In this document: positions 8,510-17,815 of the stretch, piece by piece
Layout: each line of letters opens with the position of its first letter
Position numbering within the stretch: the first letter of the stretch is position 1
Notes under the pieces: model-generated
What the model saw: the letters and a program-made list of their open reading frames with translations, nothing else
Told to the model about the DNA's origin: nothing
Databases searched by the model: none
Origin: BOG-994 sp049514215
GTDB taxonomy: Bacteria > Pseudomonadota > Gammaproteobacteria > Burkholderiales > Burkholderiaceae_D
Assembly (NCBI GenBank): GCA_049514215.1
Contig: JBEKVI010000002.1
Span: 1-64,000 of the forward strand
Direction of reading: 5' to 3'
DNA: 64,000 nucleotides
Made by a program: the position numbers and the translations under genes

Positions 8510-9877
8510 ATGAGTGAGGCGGGGCTGCGCATCGAGTCGCTCGACCAGGACGCGCGAGGCATCGGCCACGTCGCTGGCAAGGTCGTCTTTGTGGAGCAGG
8601 CCTTGCCCGGTGAAACCGTTCGCTATCGGAGCTTTCGCAGAAAGGCGAGCTACGAAATCGCTTCTTTGGTCGAAGTGCTGCATGCGAGCGCTGCGCGGGT
8701 CCGAGCGCCTTGTCCGTCCTTTGGGGTCTGCGGCGGCTGCTCGATGCAGCACATGGACGCGGCCACCCAGGTCGCCGTCAAGCAGCGTGTCCTCGAGGAC
8801 AGCTTGGCTCGCATCGGCAAGGTCGAGCCCGAGCAGATTTACCGGCCGGTCCGCGGGCCGAGCTGGCGCTACCGGTTCCGGGCGCGCCTTAGCGTGCGCT
8901 TTGTCGCCAAGCGCGGGGGCATTCTCATCGGCTTTCACGAACGCAAGAGCAGCTTCGTGGCCGATATGAAGACCTGCGAGATCGTGCCCGAGCACGTGTC
9001 CCGCCTGCTCGTGCCGCTGCGAGCGCTCATCGAGGGGCTTAGCATTCGCGACCGCCTGCCTCAGATCGAGTTAGCCGTGGGCGAGGACTGCACCGTACTC
9101 GTATTGCGCATCCTTGACCCGGTCAGCGTCGCAGACCGGGAACGGCTGACGTCCTTTGCCACGGCGCACGGGATCGAGTTTTGGCTGCAGTCCAAGGGTC
9201 CCGAGACCGCCCACCCACTGAGCGCTACGGCCACGCCGCTTTATTTCAGCCTTCCCGAGTTTGCCACGCGCATTCCCTTTCGCCCGACGGACTTCACGCA
9301 GGTCAATCATTTCATCAACCGCGTTCTGGTCGGGCGTGCTGTGCGCCTCCTCGCGCCAGAGCCCACCGATCGCATCGTCGATCTCTTCTGCGGCCTGGGC
9401 AATTTCAGTATTCCTCTGTCGCGGCGGGCACGGGAGGTGATTGGCATCGATGGCAGTCCCGGTTTGGTCGAGCGCGCCCGCACCAATGCGGCCCACAACG
9501 GCGCCGCAGACCGATGCTCCTTTCAGACTCGGGACCTCTTTACGATCGTGCGCGAGGATCTGGACGCGCTCGGCCACATCGACAAGTTGCTCATCGATCC
9601 GCCACGCGAGGGCGCTTTGGCAATAGCGAAAGCGCTGGCAGAGCAAGGAGAGCACGGGCCGAAACGGATTGTGTACGTCTCCTGCAATCCGGGAACTCTG
9701 GCGCGCGATGCGGCCATTCTCGTTCACCAGGCGGGATATCGCCTGCGCGGCGCGGGCATCGTAAACATGTTCCCACAGACCTCGCACGTCGAATCGCTGG
9801 CGGTGTTCGAGCGCCTTCCGACGACGCCTACGCAGGGCCCGATTCCAGAGCCTGACCCCGGCGCTGTGGGAAGATAG
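8510..9877 (+). CDS. rlmD: 23S rRNA (uracil(1939)-C(5))-methyltransferase RlmD
   Basis: A 455-residue RNA m5U methyltransferase. An N-terminal TRAM domain (from MSEAGLRIESLDQDARGIG) binds RNA. A [4Fe-4S] site is formed by CPSFGVCGGC plus the Cys in DMKTCEIVP. The Rossmann SAM domain has DLFCGLGNFSIPL, and the nucleophile loop is VSCNPGTLARD with the catalytic Cys. Presence of the iron-sulfur cysteines favours RlmD (RumA) over TrmA. ATG 8510 is chosen because the upstream in-frame sequence is unlike the family; about 97 bases separate it from the exonuclease gene. Confidence 0.92.
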   Translation: MSEAGLRIESLDQDARGIGHVAGKVVFVEQALPGETVRYRSFRRKASYEIASLVEVLHASAARVRAPCPSFGVCGGCSMQHMDAATQVAVKQRVLEDSLARIGKVEPEQIYRPVRGPSWRYRFRARLSVRFVAKRGGILIGFHERKSSFVADMKTCEIVPEHVSRLLVPLRALIEGLSIRDRLPQIELAVGEDCTVLVLRILDPVSVADRERLTSFATAHGIEFWLQSKGPETAHPLSATATPLYFSLPEFATRIPFRPTDFTQVNHFINRVLVGRAVRLLAPEPTDRIVDLFCGLGNFSIPLSRRAREVIGIDGSPGLVERARTNAAHNGAADRCSFQTRDLFTIVREDLDALGHIDKLLIDPPREGALAIAKALAEQGEHGPKRIVYVSCNPGTLARDAAILVHQAGYRLRGAGIVNMFPQTSHVESLAVFERLPTTPTQGPIPEPDPGAVGR

Positions 9878-9929
9878 GACCCTGCCGGTCTGTCCCCGTC
9901 GGGCCGCATCTGTTCCTAGGAGGAGCCTT

Positions 9930-10544
9930 TTGAGCGCACCGAGCAAGTCTGACCCGCGTGGCATTGTGTGCAGTGTCCTCGTACTAGTGGCGCTGGGTAT
10001 CGCGGGATGCCAGTCCACGCCCCCGAATCCGAATTCGCTGGCCCTAGAGGCGCCCCAGCTCGCCCATGTGGATCTGCCGCGCTACATGGGGCGCTGGTAC
10101 AACATTGCGAACATTCCGTATTTCGGCGAGAAGGGGTACGTGGCCAGCTATTCCGAATGGACGCTGCGACCGGATGGCGCGATAGACGATCTTTATGTCG
10201 GACGCAAGGGCGGTTTCGACGAACCCGAGACGCGCCGTGAATTCGTCGACTCGGTGGTGCCGGGAAGCGGCAATGCGCACTGGCGCGTGCGCCTATTCTG
10301 GCCCATTTATGTGAGCCAATTGACCCTGTATGTCGATCCCGATTACCAGTACACGATCCTCGGGTACCCCGACAAGAGCCTGGGCTGGATTTTCGCGCGC
10401 TCTCCGGACATGAGCGGGTCCCGCTACGCGGAACTCCTCGAGCGTCTTGAGACGATGGGATATGACACGACGCGCTTTCGTCGCGTCCCGCAACATCCAG
10501 ACCAACTCGGCAAGCCCGGATTCCAGTCGCCGGGTTTCGACTGA
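9930..10544 (+). CDS. blc: Outer-membrane lipocalin (Blc family lipoprotein)
   Basis: A lipoprotein of about 204 residues with signal peptide and lipobox GIAGC at residues 23-27. It is followed by a lipocalin barrel beginning VDLPRYMGRWYNIANIP, which holds the GxW lipocalin motif, and ending in a family-typical SRYAELLERLETMGYD helix. Bacterial lipocalins bind lysophospholipids or fatty acids at the outer membrane and are linked to membrane stress. The start is TTG 9930, preceded at ideal spacing by TAGGAGGAG. The gene converges on the downstream BAX-inhibitor gene across a strong hairpin. Confidence 0.88.
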   Translation: MSAPSKSDPRGIVCSVLVLVALGIAGCQSTPPNPNSLALEAPQLAHVDLPRYMGRWYNIANIPYFGEKGYVASYSEWTLRPDGAIDDLYVGRKGGFDEPETRREFVDSVVPGSGNAHWRVRLFWPIYVSQLTLYVDPDYQYTILGYPDKSLGWIFARSPDMSGSRYAELLERLETMGYDTTRFRRVPQHPDQLGKPGFQSPGFD

Positions 10545-10630
10545 CCGGCAGCGGAACCCGGTCAAAGACTTCGGTACGCGAGAAGCGCGGCGGTGCGCCA
10601 AACCGGGTCTTGCTGCGGGCCTTCAAAAGC

Positions 10631-10658
10631 AGCGGGGGGCGGCAAGCCGCCCCCCGCT
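10631..10658. terminator. Strong bidirectional hairpin between convergent genes
   Basis: A perfect 13-bp GC-rich inverted repeat (arms 10631-10643 and 10646-10658) with a two-base centre. On the minus strand it is followed by GCTTTT, giving a Rho-independent terminator for the BAX-inhibitor gene. The plus-strand tail (TCTGTC) is poorer in T, so it is a weaker terminator for the lipocalin gene. Confidence 0.8.
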
Positions 10659-10672
10659 TCTGTCAAGGACGC

Positions 10673-11377
10673 TTAATCTCGATTGCCGCCGAAGATCCCA
10701 AGGAGCATCAGCAGGTTCTGGAACACGTTGTAGAGGTCCAGGTAAATCGCGAGTGTTGCGCTGACGTAATTCGTCTCGCCGCCATTGACGACCCGCTGCA
10801 CGTCATAGAGCATGAACGCGGAGAAGATGACGATGGCCAGCGTCGAGATCGTCAGAAACAGCGCCGGAATCTGGAAAAAGAAATTCGCAAGGCAGGCGAC
10901 GATCAGTATGACCGCACCCACGGTGAGCCATTTTCCGAGCCCCGAGAAATCGCGCTTACTGACCGTGGCAATCGTGGCCATGACAAAGAAAATCACCGCC
11001 GTGCCGCCGAAAGCCATCGTGATCAGCGTGACTCCATTGGAGAAACCGAGCACATAGGCGAGCAGCCGCGAGAGCATCAAGCCCATGAAAAAGGTAAATG
11101 CCAATAGAAGCCCGACTCCAAGGGCGCTGTTGCGAAAGCGCTGGATCGCGAAAATCAGACCGAAGGCGCCCACCATGAAAACGATCAGGGCAGTCCCGGG
11201 ACTGCGGGCCATCACCTGCCCGAAATTGAGCGTGATCCCGAGCCAGGCTCCAGCGACCGTCGGGATGAGCGAAAGGGCAAGCAGCCAGTAGGTGTTACGG
11301 AGCACCCGATTGCGCTCGGCCTGGCTGAGCTCGCCGGCGCCATACTGATAGGGGTTGGCTCTTTGCATTTCGTTCAT
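10673..11377 (-). CDS. BAX inhibitor-1 / YccA family membrane protein
   Basis: An integral inner-membrane protein of 234 residues with seven hydrophobic segments and the UPF0005/Bax1-I pattern. It has a polar N-terminus containing ELSQAERNRVLRNTY, a conserved charged loop SKRDFSGLGKWL after segment five, and SAFMLYDVQRVVNGG before the last helix. Family members include E. coli YccA, which modulates FtsH proteolysis, and YbhL; a calcium-leak function is known for BsYetJ. The ATG follows GAGGAGATACG. It is monocistronic and convergent with blc. The specific role here is unknown. Confidence 0.88.
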   Translation of the reverse strand: MNEMQRANPYQYGAGELSQAERNRVLRNTYWLLALSLIPTVAGAWLGITLNFGQVMARSPGTALIVFMVGAFGLIFAIQRFRNSALGVGLLLAFTFFMGLMLSRLLAYVLGFSNGVTLITMAFGGTAVIFFVMATIATVSKRDFSGLGKWLTVGAVILIVACLANFFFQIPALFLTISTLAIVIFSAFMLYDVQRVVNGGETNYVSATLAIYLDLYNVFQNLLMLLGIFGGNRD

Positions 11378-11537
11378 CGTATCTCCTCGAACAAGTCAGC
11401 GAGTCTACTCGCTTAAAGAATGAGACTACCGGAACTATCGAGAAGTTGCACGCCCGCTGGAACTGCACCGTCCCGTGACCGTTTTCTTCCCGTCCGGAAT
11501 GCCGCGCCCAGACCCCGGGCTTCCCGGGGGCCCGCAA

Positions 11538-11568
11538 CTGACGGACAGGTGGGGGCGCGTGCTACAAT
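11538..11568 (+). promoter_or_regulatory. Candidate sigma70-type promoter for ndk
   Basis: CTGACG at 11538-11543 and TACAAT at 11563-11568, spaced 19 bases, lie about 45 bases upstream of the ndk ATG and are followed by an AT-rich initial region. The -10 match is good; the spacer is slightly long. Confidence 0.45.
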
Positions 11569-11614
11569 TTAAAGTTGATTTTTTCACTAATCCCTTCTTT
11601 AGGTTGGAGTTTTT

Positions 11615-12040
11615 ATGGCGATTGAGCGCACTTTATCGATCATCAAGCCCGATGGCGTGGCCAAAAATGTGATCGGAAAGATCTATTCCCGTTTCGAGGA
11701 CGCGTCGCTAAAAGTCGTCGCGGCGAGGATGACACGCCTCTCCCGGCCCGAAGCCGAAGGATTCTATGCGGTCCACAAGGAACGCCCCTTTTTCAAGGAC
11801 CTCGTCGATTTCATGGTGTCCGGACCGGTCATGATCCAGGTCCTCGAAGGCGAGAATGCGATCCAGCTCAATCGGGACCTGATGGGCGCGACCGATCCCA
11901 AAAAGGCCGCTGCCGGTACCATCAGGGCGGATTTTGCCGACAGTATCGACGCGAACGTGGTGCACGGTTCTGACGGACCGGAGACCGCACGCACCGAGGT
12001 GGCGTATTTTTTCCCGACCCTGAGCGTCTACTCGCGCTAG
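11615..12040 (+). CDS. ndk: Nucleoside-diphosphate kinase
   Basis: Balances NTP and dNTP pools by transferring the gamma phosphate of ATP through a phosphohistidine. The 141-residue protein has the N-terminal ERTLSIIKPDGV and the active-site histidine in NVVHGSDGPETA, both diagnostic. Length is exactly that of the bacterial family. It is the first gene of the long run ndk-rlmN-pilW-rodZ-ispG-hisS-yfgM-bamB-der, an order found in many betaproteobacteria. Confidence 0.97.
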   Translation: MAIERTLSIIKPDGVAKNVIGKIYSRFEDASLKVVAARMTRLSRPEAEGFYAVHKERPFFKDLVDFMVSGPVMIQVLEGENAIQLNRDLMGATDPKKAAAGTIRADFADSIDANVVHGSDGPETARTEVAYFFPTLSVYSR

Positions 12041-12072
12041 AGCCGGGCGTAGCGCACACGGCGAACTTCCCC

Positions 12073-13191
12073 ATGAACCCTTTGGTCAACCTGCTCGACT
12101 TCGACGCCAGTGACCTCAAGTCCTGGTGCGCGGCGCGTGGAGAAAAGCCGTTTCGTGCGCGCCAGCTGCTGCGCTGGATGCATCATTTCGGGGTGGCCGA
12201 TTTTGCCGCAATGACCGACCTTGCGAAGTCATTGCGCGCTGTGCTCGAGAAGGAAGCGACCGTCGCTCCGCCTGCGGTGCTGGCCGACCACGTCTCGGCC
12301 GACGGCACACGTAAGTGGCTGCTCGATGTGGGTCGTGGCAATGCCGTGGAAAGCGTCTATATCCCGGAAGCGGAGCGGGGGACGTTGTGTGTGTCGACCC
12401 AGGCCGGGTGCGCGGTGGACTGCCGCTTCTGCTCGACCGGCAAACAGGGCTTTAGCCGGAACCTGACGGTCGCTGAGATCATCGGCCAGCTGTGGTGGGC
12501 CGAACACACACTGCGCGCGGGGGACCCACCGGCGAGCGTCTCGCAGCGCAAGATCAGCAACGTCGTCTTGATGGGAATGGGTGAACCGCTTCTGAATTAC
12601 GAGGCGACTGTGAAGGCCTTGCGCATCATGCTCGACGACAACGCCTATGGCCTGTCGCGGCGGCGCGTGACGGTCTCGACTTCCGGCGTGGTTCCGATGA
12701 TCGACCGTCTTGCTCTGGACTGTCCTGTAGCTCTGGCGGTTTCGTTGCACGCGCCCAACGATGCCCTGCGCGACGAACTCGTGCCGCTCAACCGGAAGTA
12801 TCCTCTGGCCGAGCTCATGGCCGCTTGCGAGCGTTATCTCGTCCATGCGCCGCGCGATTTCATCACCTTCGAATATGTGCTTCTTGCCGGAATCAATGAC
12901 AGCCCGACACAGGCCCAGGCGTTGGCACGGCTTCTGGCCCAGGTGCCTTGCAAAGTGAATCTGATACCCTTTAACCCCTTTCCCGATTCGGGGCTGGCCC
13001 GTCCGGCGCAAGGCGCCGTTCGTGCGTTTGGGGAAGTGCTGTTGGCCGCCGGTATCGTTACCACGATTCGCAAGACGCGCGGCGATGATATCGATGCCGC
13101 ATGCGGCCAACTCGCAGGCGAAGTGCAGGATCGGACCCGCTGGGCCGAACGCAACGCAAAGGTGATCCATATTGCCGAGGTTTCTGCATGA
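12073..13191 (+). CDS. rlmN: Dual-specificity 23S rRNA/tRNA adenine-C2 methyltransferase RlmN
   Basis: A radical-SAM enzyme of 372 residues that methylates A2503 of 23S rRNA and A37 of some tRNAs. The N-terminal domain is followed by the radical-SAM cysteine triad CAVDCRFC in TQAGCAVDCRFCSTGKQG. VVLMGMGEPLLN is the SAM-binding GGEP-like block. The methyl-carrying Cys expected near the C-terminus is in AACGQLAG, and the second catalytic Cys region is present. It lies 32 bases after ndk and overlaps pilW by four bases. Confidence 0.96.
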   Translation: MNPLVNLLDFDASDLKSWCAARGEKPFRARQLLRWMHHFGVADFAAMTDLAKSLRAVLEKEATVAPPAVLADHVSADGTRKWLLDVGRGNAVESVYIPEAERGTLCVSTQAGCAVDCRFCSTGKQGFSRNLTVAEIIGQLWWAEHTLRAGDPPASVSQRKISNVVLMGMGEPLLNYEATVKALRIMLDDNAYGLSRRRVTVSTSGVVPMIDRLALDCPVALAVSLHAPNDALRDELVPLNRKYPLAELMAACERYLVHAPRDFITFEYVLLAGINDSPTQAQALARLLAQVPCKVNLIPFNPFPDSGLARPAQGAVRAFGEVLLAAGIVTTIRKTRGDDIDAACGQLAGEVQDRTRWAERNAKVIHIAEVSA

Positions 13192-14093
13192 GGTTTGGGC
13201 ATGGCCGCAAGTGCTTGCCAATTAGCTGGCTTTGCTGCATGGTCGCTGCCTTGCCAGGCCTGGCGGGGTGCTCGTTCGGCCCGAAGCAACCGCCGGAGCA
13301 GCCGGTGATCGTCAGCCAGAATTCCAGTCAGGGAGGGTTTAACCCCGACCCGGGGACCAGCTTTAATTCAACTTCGAGCCAGGCCGTCAACATCAAGGAT
13401 CGCTCGCCGGATACGGACGCGCGCAAGCGTGCGCGGCTGCATATGGAACTGGCGATTGGCTACTACCAAGACGGCAAGTTTGCCGTTGCCCTGGATGAAC
13501 TCAAGCAGGCCCTGGGTGTGGATCCGACGTTTGCCGAGGCGCATGGCGTGCTGGCGCTCGTCTATATGGAATTGGGAGAAAAGCAGCTTGCCGAGCAGAG
13601 CTTTCAGAAGGCTTTGCAACTGGCGCCGGATAATTCGGATATCCTGAACAACTATGGCTGGTTTTTGTGCCAGAACGGGCGCACGACGGATTCGATCCCG
13701 TATTTTCTGAAGGCGATTCAAAACCCGCTCTATCCTCAACCCGCCAAGCCGCTGCAGAATGCGGGGGTTTGCTCGATGCGCGCCGGCGATAAAACGGCCG
13801 CTGAAAATTACTTCCAACGCTCCTTCCAGCTCGATCCTTCAGGGCCGGTTTCGGCGTTGAATCTTGCGGAGATTTTTTATGCGCGTGGTGAGACCCAGCG
13901 CGCGCGGTTTTATGTCAGCCTCGTGAACAAATCTGCGTCATCAGCCAGTGCGGAGAGCCTGTGGTTGGGCATCCGCATCGAGCACCAATTGGGCAACGGG
14001 CCTGAGGAATTAAGTCTGTCAACCCAATTGGAGCGCAATTTCCCTGGGTCACGCGAGGCGGAACTGCAGGCTCGCCATGCCTACAATGAATGA
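13188..14093 (+). CDS. pilW: Type IV pilus biogenesis/stability lipoprotein PilW (PilF)
   Basis: An outer-membrane pilotin of 301 residues with lipobox LAGC in the signal peptide. It has about six TPR repeats (examples: GYYQDGKFAVALDELKQAL, YMELGEKQLAEQSFQKAL) that help assemble the PilQ secretin. Homologues are called PilF in Pseudomonas and PilW in Neisseria. The ATG at 13188 overlaps the rlmN stop (ATGA), and the signal peptide starts right there. Its presence implies type IV pili are encoded elsewhere in the genome. Confidence 0.88.
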   Translation: MRFGHGRKCLPISWLCCMVAALPGLAGCSFGPKQPPEQPVIVSQNSSQGGFNPDPGTSFNSTSSQAVNIKDRSPDTDARKRARLHMELAIGYYQDGKFAVALDELKQALGVDPTFAEAHGVLALVYMELGEKQLAEQSFQKALQLAPDNSDILNNYGWFLCQNGRTTDSIPYFLKAIQNPLYPQPAKPLQNAGVCSMRAGDKTAAENYFQRSFQLDPSGPVSALNLAEIFYARGETQRARFYVSLVNKSASSASAESLWLGIRIEHQLGNGPEELSLSTQLERNFPGSREAELQARHAYNE

Positions 14094-15096
14094 ACGAGAG
14101 CCGGGCGAATCGGCGCCCGGCGAGATCACCGACGCGACCAAGGCTTGCGCGCGCTTCGACGGCAGCGAAGGGTCGCCCGCCAAGCCGTTGGGTACCCGGC
14201 TGCGCGAGACGCGCGAGTCGTTGGGGCTTTCGGCCGAAGAAGTCGCATCGCAACTGAAGATCGGCGTGCGCAAGATCGAGGCGATCGAAGAAGGACGCTG
14301 GGAAGAGCTGCCCCAGGCGCCTTATTCGCGCGGTTTTTTGCGCAATTACGCCAAGATCCTGCATGTAGACGATGCACGTCTCATCGAAGAGCTCGACGCC
14401 TTGCTCGGCAAGTCGTCGGAACCCTCTGACTTGAGCTTCCAGCCCTCCTTGAAGACGCCCTTTCCGCAGCGCACGCGCGGCAACCATGATTCGGGCGGGG
14501 CGCGCCTGATGCGCTTGGGAACCCTGGGTTTCGCCTTGGCTGCCGGACTGATCGCCTGGTCCGGGACGGAGTCGTTCCACCATAGTGAAGCGGTGGCTGC
14601 GGCTTGGATCGCCGGGCACACAGGGTCAGAGTACGGAACTCCGGTTCCGAGCGGCCCGGCTGCCGCAATGACGGCAACCGCCGTGCAGCCGGAGGCTGAA
14701 AAAGCACCGTCTGCCGTGGCGGCCAACCGCGCGACACCCGATCCCAGAACGCTCGCCCCTCCGGTTGCACAGGCCCCGTTGACGCTGGCCTCGATTTCGA
14801 GTTCGCCCACCGCGAACGACGCCACGCCTGCGCAGGCGTCGGCTGCGCCGGCGGCTCTCAATGGCGATCTGGTGATGCGCTTTAACGATGAGTCCTGGGT
14901 CGAAGTCCGTCAGGCCGACGGCAAGATCCTCATGGCGCAACTGAATCATGCCGGCGCGGGGAAGGCCCTCGATGGTGATCCGCCGCTGGAACTCGTCATC
15001 GGCAATGCGCCCGGCGTTGCCCTGCAATACCGGGGAAGCGTCGTCGACCTCGTCCCCTACACCCGTGACCGCGTCGCACACATCACGCTTAAGTAA
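14077..15096 (+). CDS. rodZ: RodZ-like helix-turn-helix transmembrane protein
   Basis: A 339-residue cytoskeletal adaptor that links MreB to the cell-wall machinery. A cytoplasmic HTH (cro/CI-like) domain starts at LGTRLRETRESLGLSAEEV. One transmembrane segment lies around residues 145-163 (TLGFALAAGLIAW). A long Ala/Pro/Thr-rich periplasmic linker leads to the C-terminal DUF4115 domain, MRFNDESWVEVRQADGKIL. The start overlaps pilW by 17 bases; an ATG three codons later is an equal alternative. The position before ispG is conserved. Confidence 0.88.
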   Translation: MPTMNEREPGESAPGEITDATKACARFDGSEGSPAKPLGTRLRETRESLGLSAEEVASQLKIGVRKIEAIEEGRWEELPQAPYSRGFLRNYAKILHVDDARLIEELDALLGKSSEPSDLSFQPSLKTPFPQRTRGNHDSGGARLMRLGTLGFALAAGLIAWSGTESFHHSEAVAAAWIAGHTGSEYGTPVPSGPAAAMTATAVQPEAEKAPSAVAANRATPDPRTLAPPVAQAPLTLASISSSPTANDATPAQASAAPAALNGDLVMRFNDESWVEVRQADGKILMAQLNHAGAGKALDGDPPLELVIGNAPGVALQYRGSVVDLVPYTRDRVAHITLK

Positions 15097-15117
15097 ACCG
15101 AAATAGGACACAGCACT

Positions 15118-16458
15118 ATGGCAGAGGCCCCACAGTTCGCCGCCCCGGCGGCGGAGCCCGCGCTGGCCGGCCAGCGCGAGACCCAAAAGGATGCGCAGAC
15201 CTGCGGCCGTCATGCCACTCGGAAGGTTCGGATCGGTTCGGGTCCTGGCGCAGTCTGGGTGGGCGGTAGCGCGCCCATTCTCGTCCAATCGATGACCAAT
15301 ACCGATACGGCCGACGCAATCGCCACGGCAATCCAAGTCAAAGAACTGGCGCAGGCAGGCTCGGAAGTCGTGCGCATCACCGTCAATTCCCCCGAAGCGG
15401 CTCAGGAAGTGGCCGCCATCCGGGAGCAGCTCGATCGGATGGGAATCAACGTGCCTCTGGTGGGCGATTTCCACTACAACGGTCACAAACTCCTGACGCA
15501 ATACCCCGGGTGTGCCGAGGCTTTGGCCAAATATCGGATCAATCCGGGCAATCTCGGCAAGGGCGCCAAGCGGGAAGACAACTTCGCCCAGATGATCGAA
15601 GTCGCCTGCCGGTTCGAAAAGCCGGTTCGCATCGGTGTGAATTGGGGCAGTCTCGATCAGGAGCTTCTCGCCCGTGTAATGGACGAGAACGCCCGGCGCC
15701 CGGAGCCGCGCGACGCCCAGGCCGTCATGCATGAGGCACTGGTGACGTCAGCCATCGAGAACGCCCAGCGCGCCGAACAGTTGGGGCTTGCCGGCGATCG
15801 CATCATCTTGTCGTGCAAGGTCTCCGGCGTCCAGGATCTCATTGCGGTGTACCGGAAACTCGCCAGTCGCTGCGACTATCCCTTGCACCTCGGGCTCACC
15901 GAAGCGGGCATGGGCAGCAAGGGAATCGTGGCCTCGACGGCGGCCTTGGCCGTTTTGCTGCAGGAAGGTATCGGGGATACGATCCGAATCTCGCTCACCC
16001 CGGAGCCGGGTGGGGATCGCACCCGCGAAGTCCTGGTCGCCCAGGAGATCCTTCAGACCATGGGTCTGCGTGCCTTCGCTCCGATGGTCATCGCCTGTCC
16101 TGGCTGCGGACGCACCACGAGCACGGTCTTTCAGGAACTTGCGGCCAAGATTCAGGGCTGGCTGCGCGACCAGATGCCGCACTGGAAGTCCCGCTACGCG
16201 GGTGTTGAATCCATGCACGTGGCGGTCATGGGCTGTATCGTGAATGGCCCTGGCGAATCCAAGCATGCCGACATCGGCATCAGTTTGCCCGGCTCGGGCG
16301 AGTCTCCCGTGGCGCCCGTGTTCGTGGACGGGGAACGCTCGGTCACTCTGAAAGGCGAGCGCATCGCCGAGGAGTTCCAGGCGATCGTGGCCGAGTACGT
16401 CGAACGGCGCTACGGCCGACAGCAACGGGAGGCAGCGGCGACTGCCGATGTCCTTTGA
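15118..16458 (+). CDS. ispG: 4-hydroxy-3-methylbut-2-en-1-yl diphosphate synthase
   Basis: The MEP-pathway enzyme that reductively converts MEcPP to HMBPP with a [4Fe-4S] cluster. The 446-residue protein has the TIM-barrel start PILVQSMTNTDTAD, INPGNLGKGAKREDNF, and the cluster cysteines in ACPGCGRTT and VMGCIVNGPGES. About 35 extra N-terminal residues precede the catalytic domain. hisS follows in a stop/start overlap, as in many proteobacteria. Confidence 0.96.
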   Translation: MAEAPQFAAPAAEPALAGQRETQKDAQTCGRHATRKVRIGSGPGAVWVGGSAPILVQSMTNTDTADAIATAIQVKELAQAGSEVVRITVNSPEAAQEVAAIREQLDRMGINVPLVGDFHYNGHKLLTQYPGCAEALAKYRINPGNLGKGAKREDNFAQMIEVACRFEKPVRIGVNWGSLDQELLARVMDENARRPEPRDAQAVMHEALVTSAIENAQRAEQLGLAGDRIILSCKVSGVQDLIAVYRKLASRCDYPLHLGLTEAGMGSKGIVASTAALAVLLQEGIGDTIRISLTPEPGGDRTREVLVAQEILQTMGLRAFAPMVIACPGCGRTTSTVFQELAAKIQGWLRDQMPHWKSRYAGVESMHVAVMGCIVNGPGESKHADIGISLPGSGESPVAPVFVDGERSVTLKGERIAEEFQAIVAEYVERRYGRQQREAAATADVL

Positions 16459-17801
16459 GTTCTGCAATCGGGGCAGAACGGGGCGGCCCGGCCGCCGAGC
16501 GGCTCGCCGCTGTGAAGGGGATGAACGACATCCTTCCGGCCGATGCCCCTTATTGGGAACGCGTGGAGATGGCAGTCGATGCGCTTGCTCGTGCCTACGG
16601 GTATCGTCCGATCCGCACCCCCATCGTCGAATTCACCCGTCTGTTCAAGCGCGGAATCGGCGAGGTCACGGACATCGTCGAAAAAGAAATGTACTCATTC
16701 CGGGACGCGCTAAATGGGGAGGATCTTTCCTTAAGGCCCGAGTGCACGGCATCCGTGGTTCGCGCGGTCATTGAACACAACCTGCTCTACGACGGCCCCA
16801 AGCGGCTTTGCTATATCGGGCCGATGTTCCGCCACGAAAAGCCGCAGCTCGGCCGCTCGCGCCAATTTCACCAGTTCGGCGTGGAAGCTTTGGGGTTCGC
16901 CGGGCCGGACATCGATGCCGAAGTCATTTTGATGGGTCAAAGGCTCTGGGATGATCTCGCGCTTTCGAACGTCCGTCTGGAGCTCAACAGCATCGGGCAA
17001 CCCGAAGAGCGCGCGCGCCACCGGGAAGACCTCGTACGCTACTTCGAGGCGAACGAGGCGCTGCTGGACGCGGATGCGCGTCGTCGTTTGCATACCAACC
17101 CGTTGCGGATTCTGGACACCAAGAATCCGGCACTCCAGGAACTTGCCGAAGGGGCTCCCAAGCTCATCGACTATCTCGGTGATGGCTCGCAAGCGCACTT
17201 TAACGAACTTCAAAAGCTTCTGAGAGAGTCGGGGGTGAGCTTTAGCGTCAATCCACGCCTCGTGCGCGGGCTCGACTACTACAACAGAACGGTCTTTGAG
17301 TGGATTAGTCCCGGACTCGCCTCGCAGGGAACGATCTGCGGTGGCGGGCGCTACGATCCGCTCATGGCACTCATGGGCGGAAAGCCCGCGCCGGCGTGCG
17401 GCTTTGCGATGGGCCTTGAACGCATCGTGGCACTGCTGAAGCAGGAATCCGCGCTTCCGGCGCAGGAGCGCTGCGATGTTTACGTCGTGCACCAGGGTGC
17501 GGACGCCTCGCGCCTGGCTTTGCGCGTCGCCGAAGGTCTGCGCTCGGGTGGACTGGACGTCGTTTTGCACTGTAGCGGGGACGGTTCGCCTAGCAGCTTT
17601 AAGGCCCAGCTCAAGAAAGCCGATGCGAGCGGCGCTGAGTTCGCCGTCATCCTGGGCGAGGAGGAATTCAAGATGGGGCAGGCCAGCGTCAAGGCGCTGC
17701 GCCAGGGCGAGTCCAAGGGACCCCAGGAGCGCGTCGCGCTCGACCAGCTCTCCGACTATTTGGTCGGGGCGTTGTTTGGCGATACCGAATTCGAAGAATA
17801 A
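16455..17801 (+). CDS. hisS: Histidine--tRNA ligase
   Basis: A class II aminoacyl-tRNA synthetase of 448 residues. Motif 1 region VKGMNDILPADAPYW, motif 2 YIGPMFRHEKPQLGRSRQFHQ, histidine loop LVRGLDYYNRTVFEW and motif 3 GFAMGLERIV are all present. The C-terminal anticodon-binding domain starts near CDVYVVHQG. The chosen start is TTG 16455, overlapping the ispG stop; GTG 16513 or ATG 16519 would give a protein starting closer to the catalytic domain. It is distinct from the hisZ paralogue at 25 kb, which lacks the anticodon domain. Confidence 0.96.
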   Translation: MSSAIGAERGGPAAERLAAVKGMNDILPADAPYWERVEMAVDALARAYGYRPIRTPIVEFTRLFKRGIGEVTDIVEKEMYSFRDALNGEDLSLRPECTASVVRAVIEHNLLYDGPKRLCYIGPMFRHEKPQLGRSRQFHQFGVEALGFAGPDIDAEVILMGQRLWDDLALSNVRLELNSIGQPEERARHREDLVRYFEANEALLDADARRRLHTNPLRILDTKNPALQELAEGAPKLIDYLGDGSQAHFNELQKLLRESGVSFSVNPRLVRGLDYYNRTVFEWISPGLASQGTICGGGRYDPLMALMGGKPAPACGFAMGLERIVALLKQESALPAQERCDVYVVHQGADASRLALRVAEGLRSGGLDVVLHCSGDGSPSSFKAQLKKADASGAEFAVILGEEEFKMGQASVKALRQGESKGPQERVALDQLSDYLVGALFGDTEFEE

Positions 17802-17815
17802 GTCAGGGACAGAAA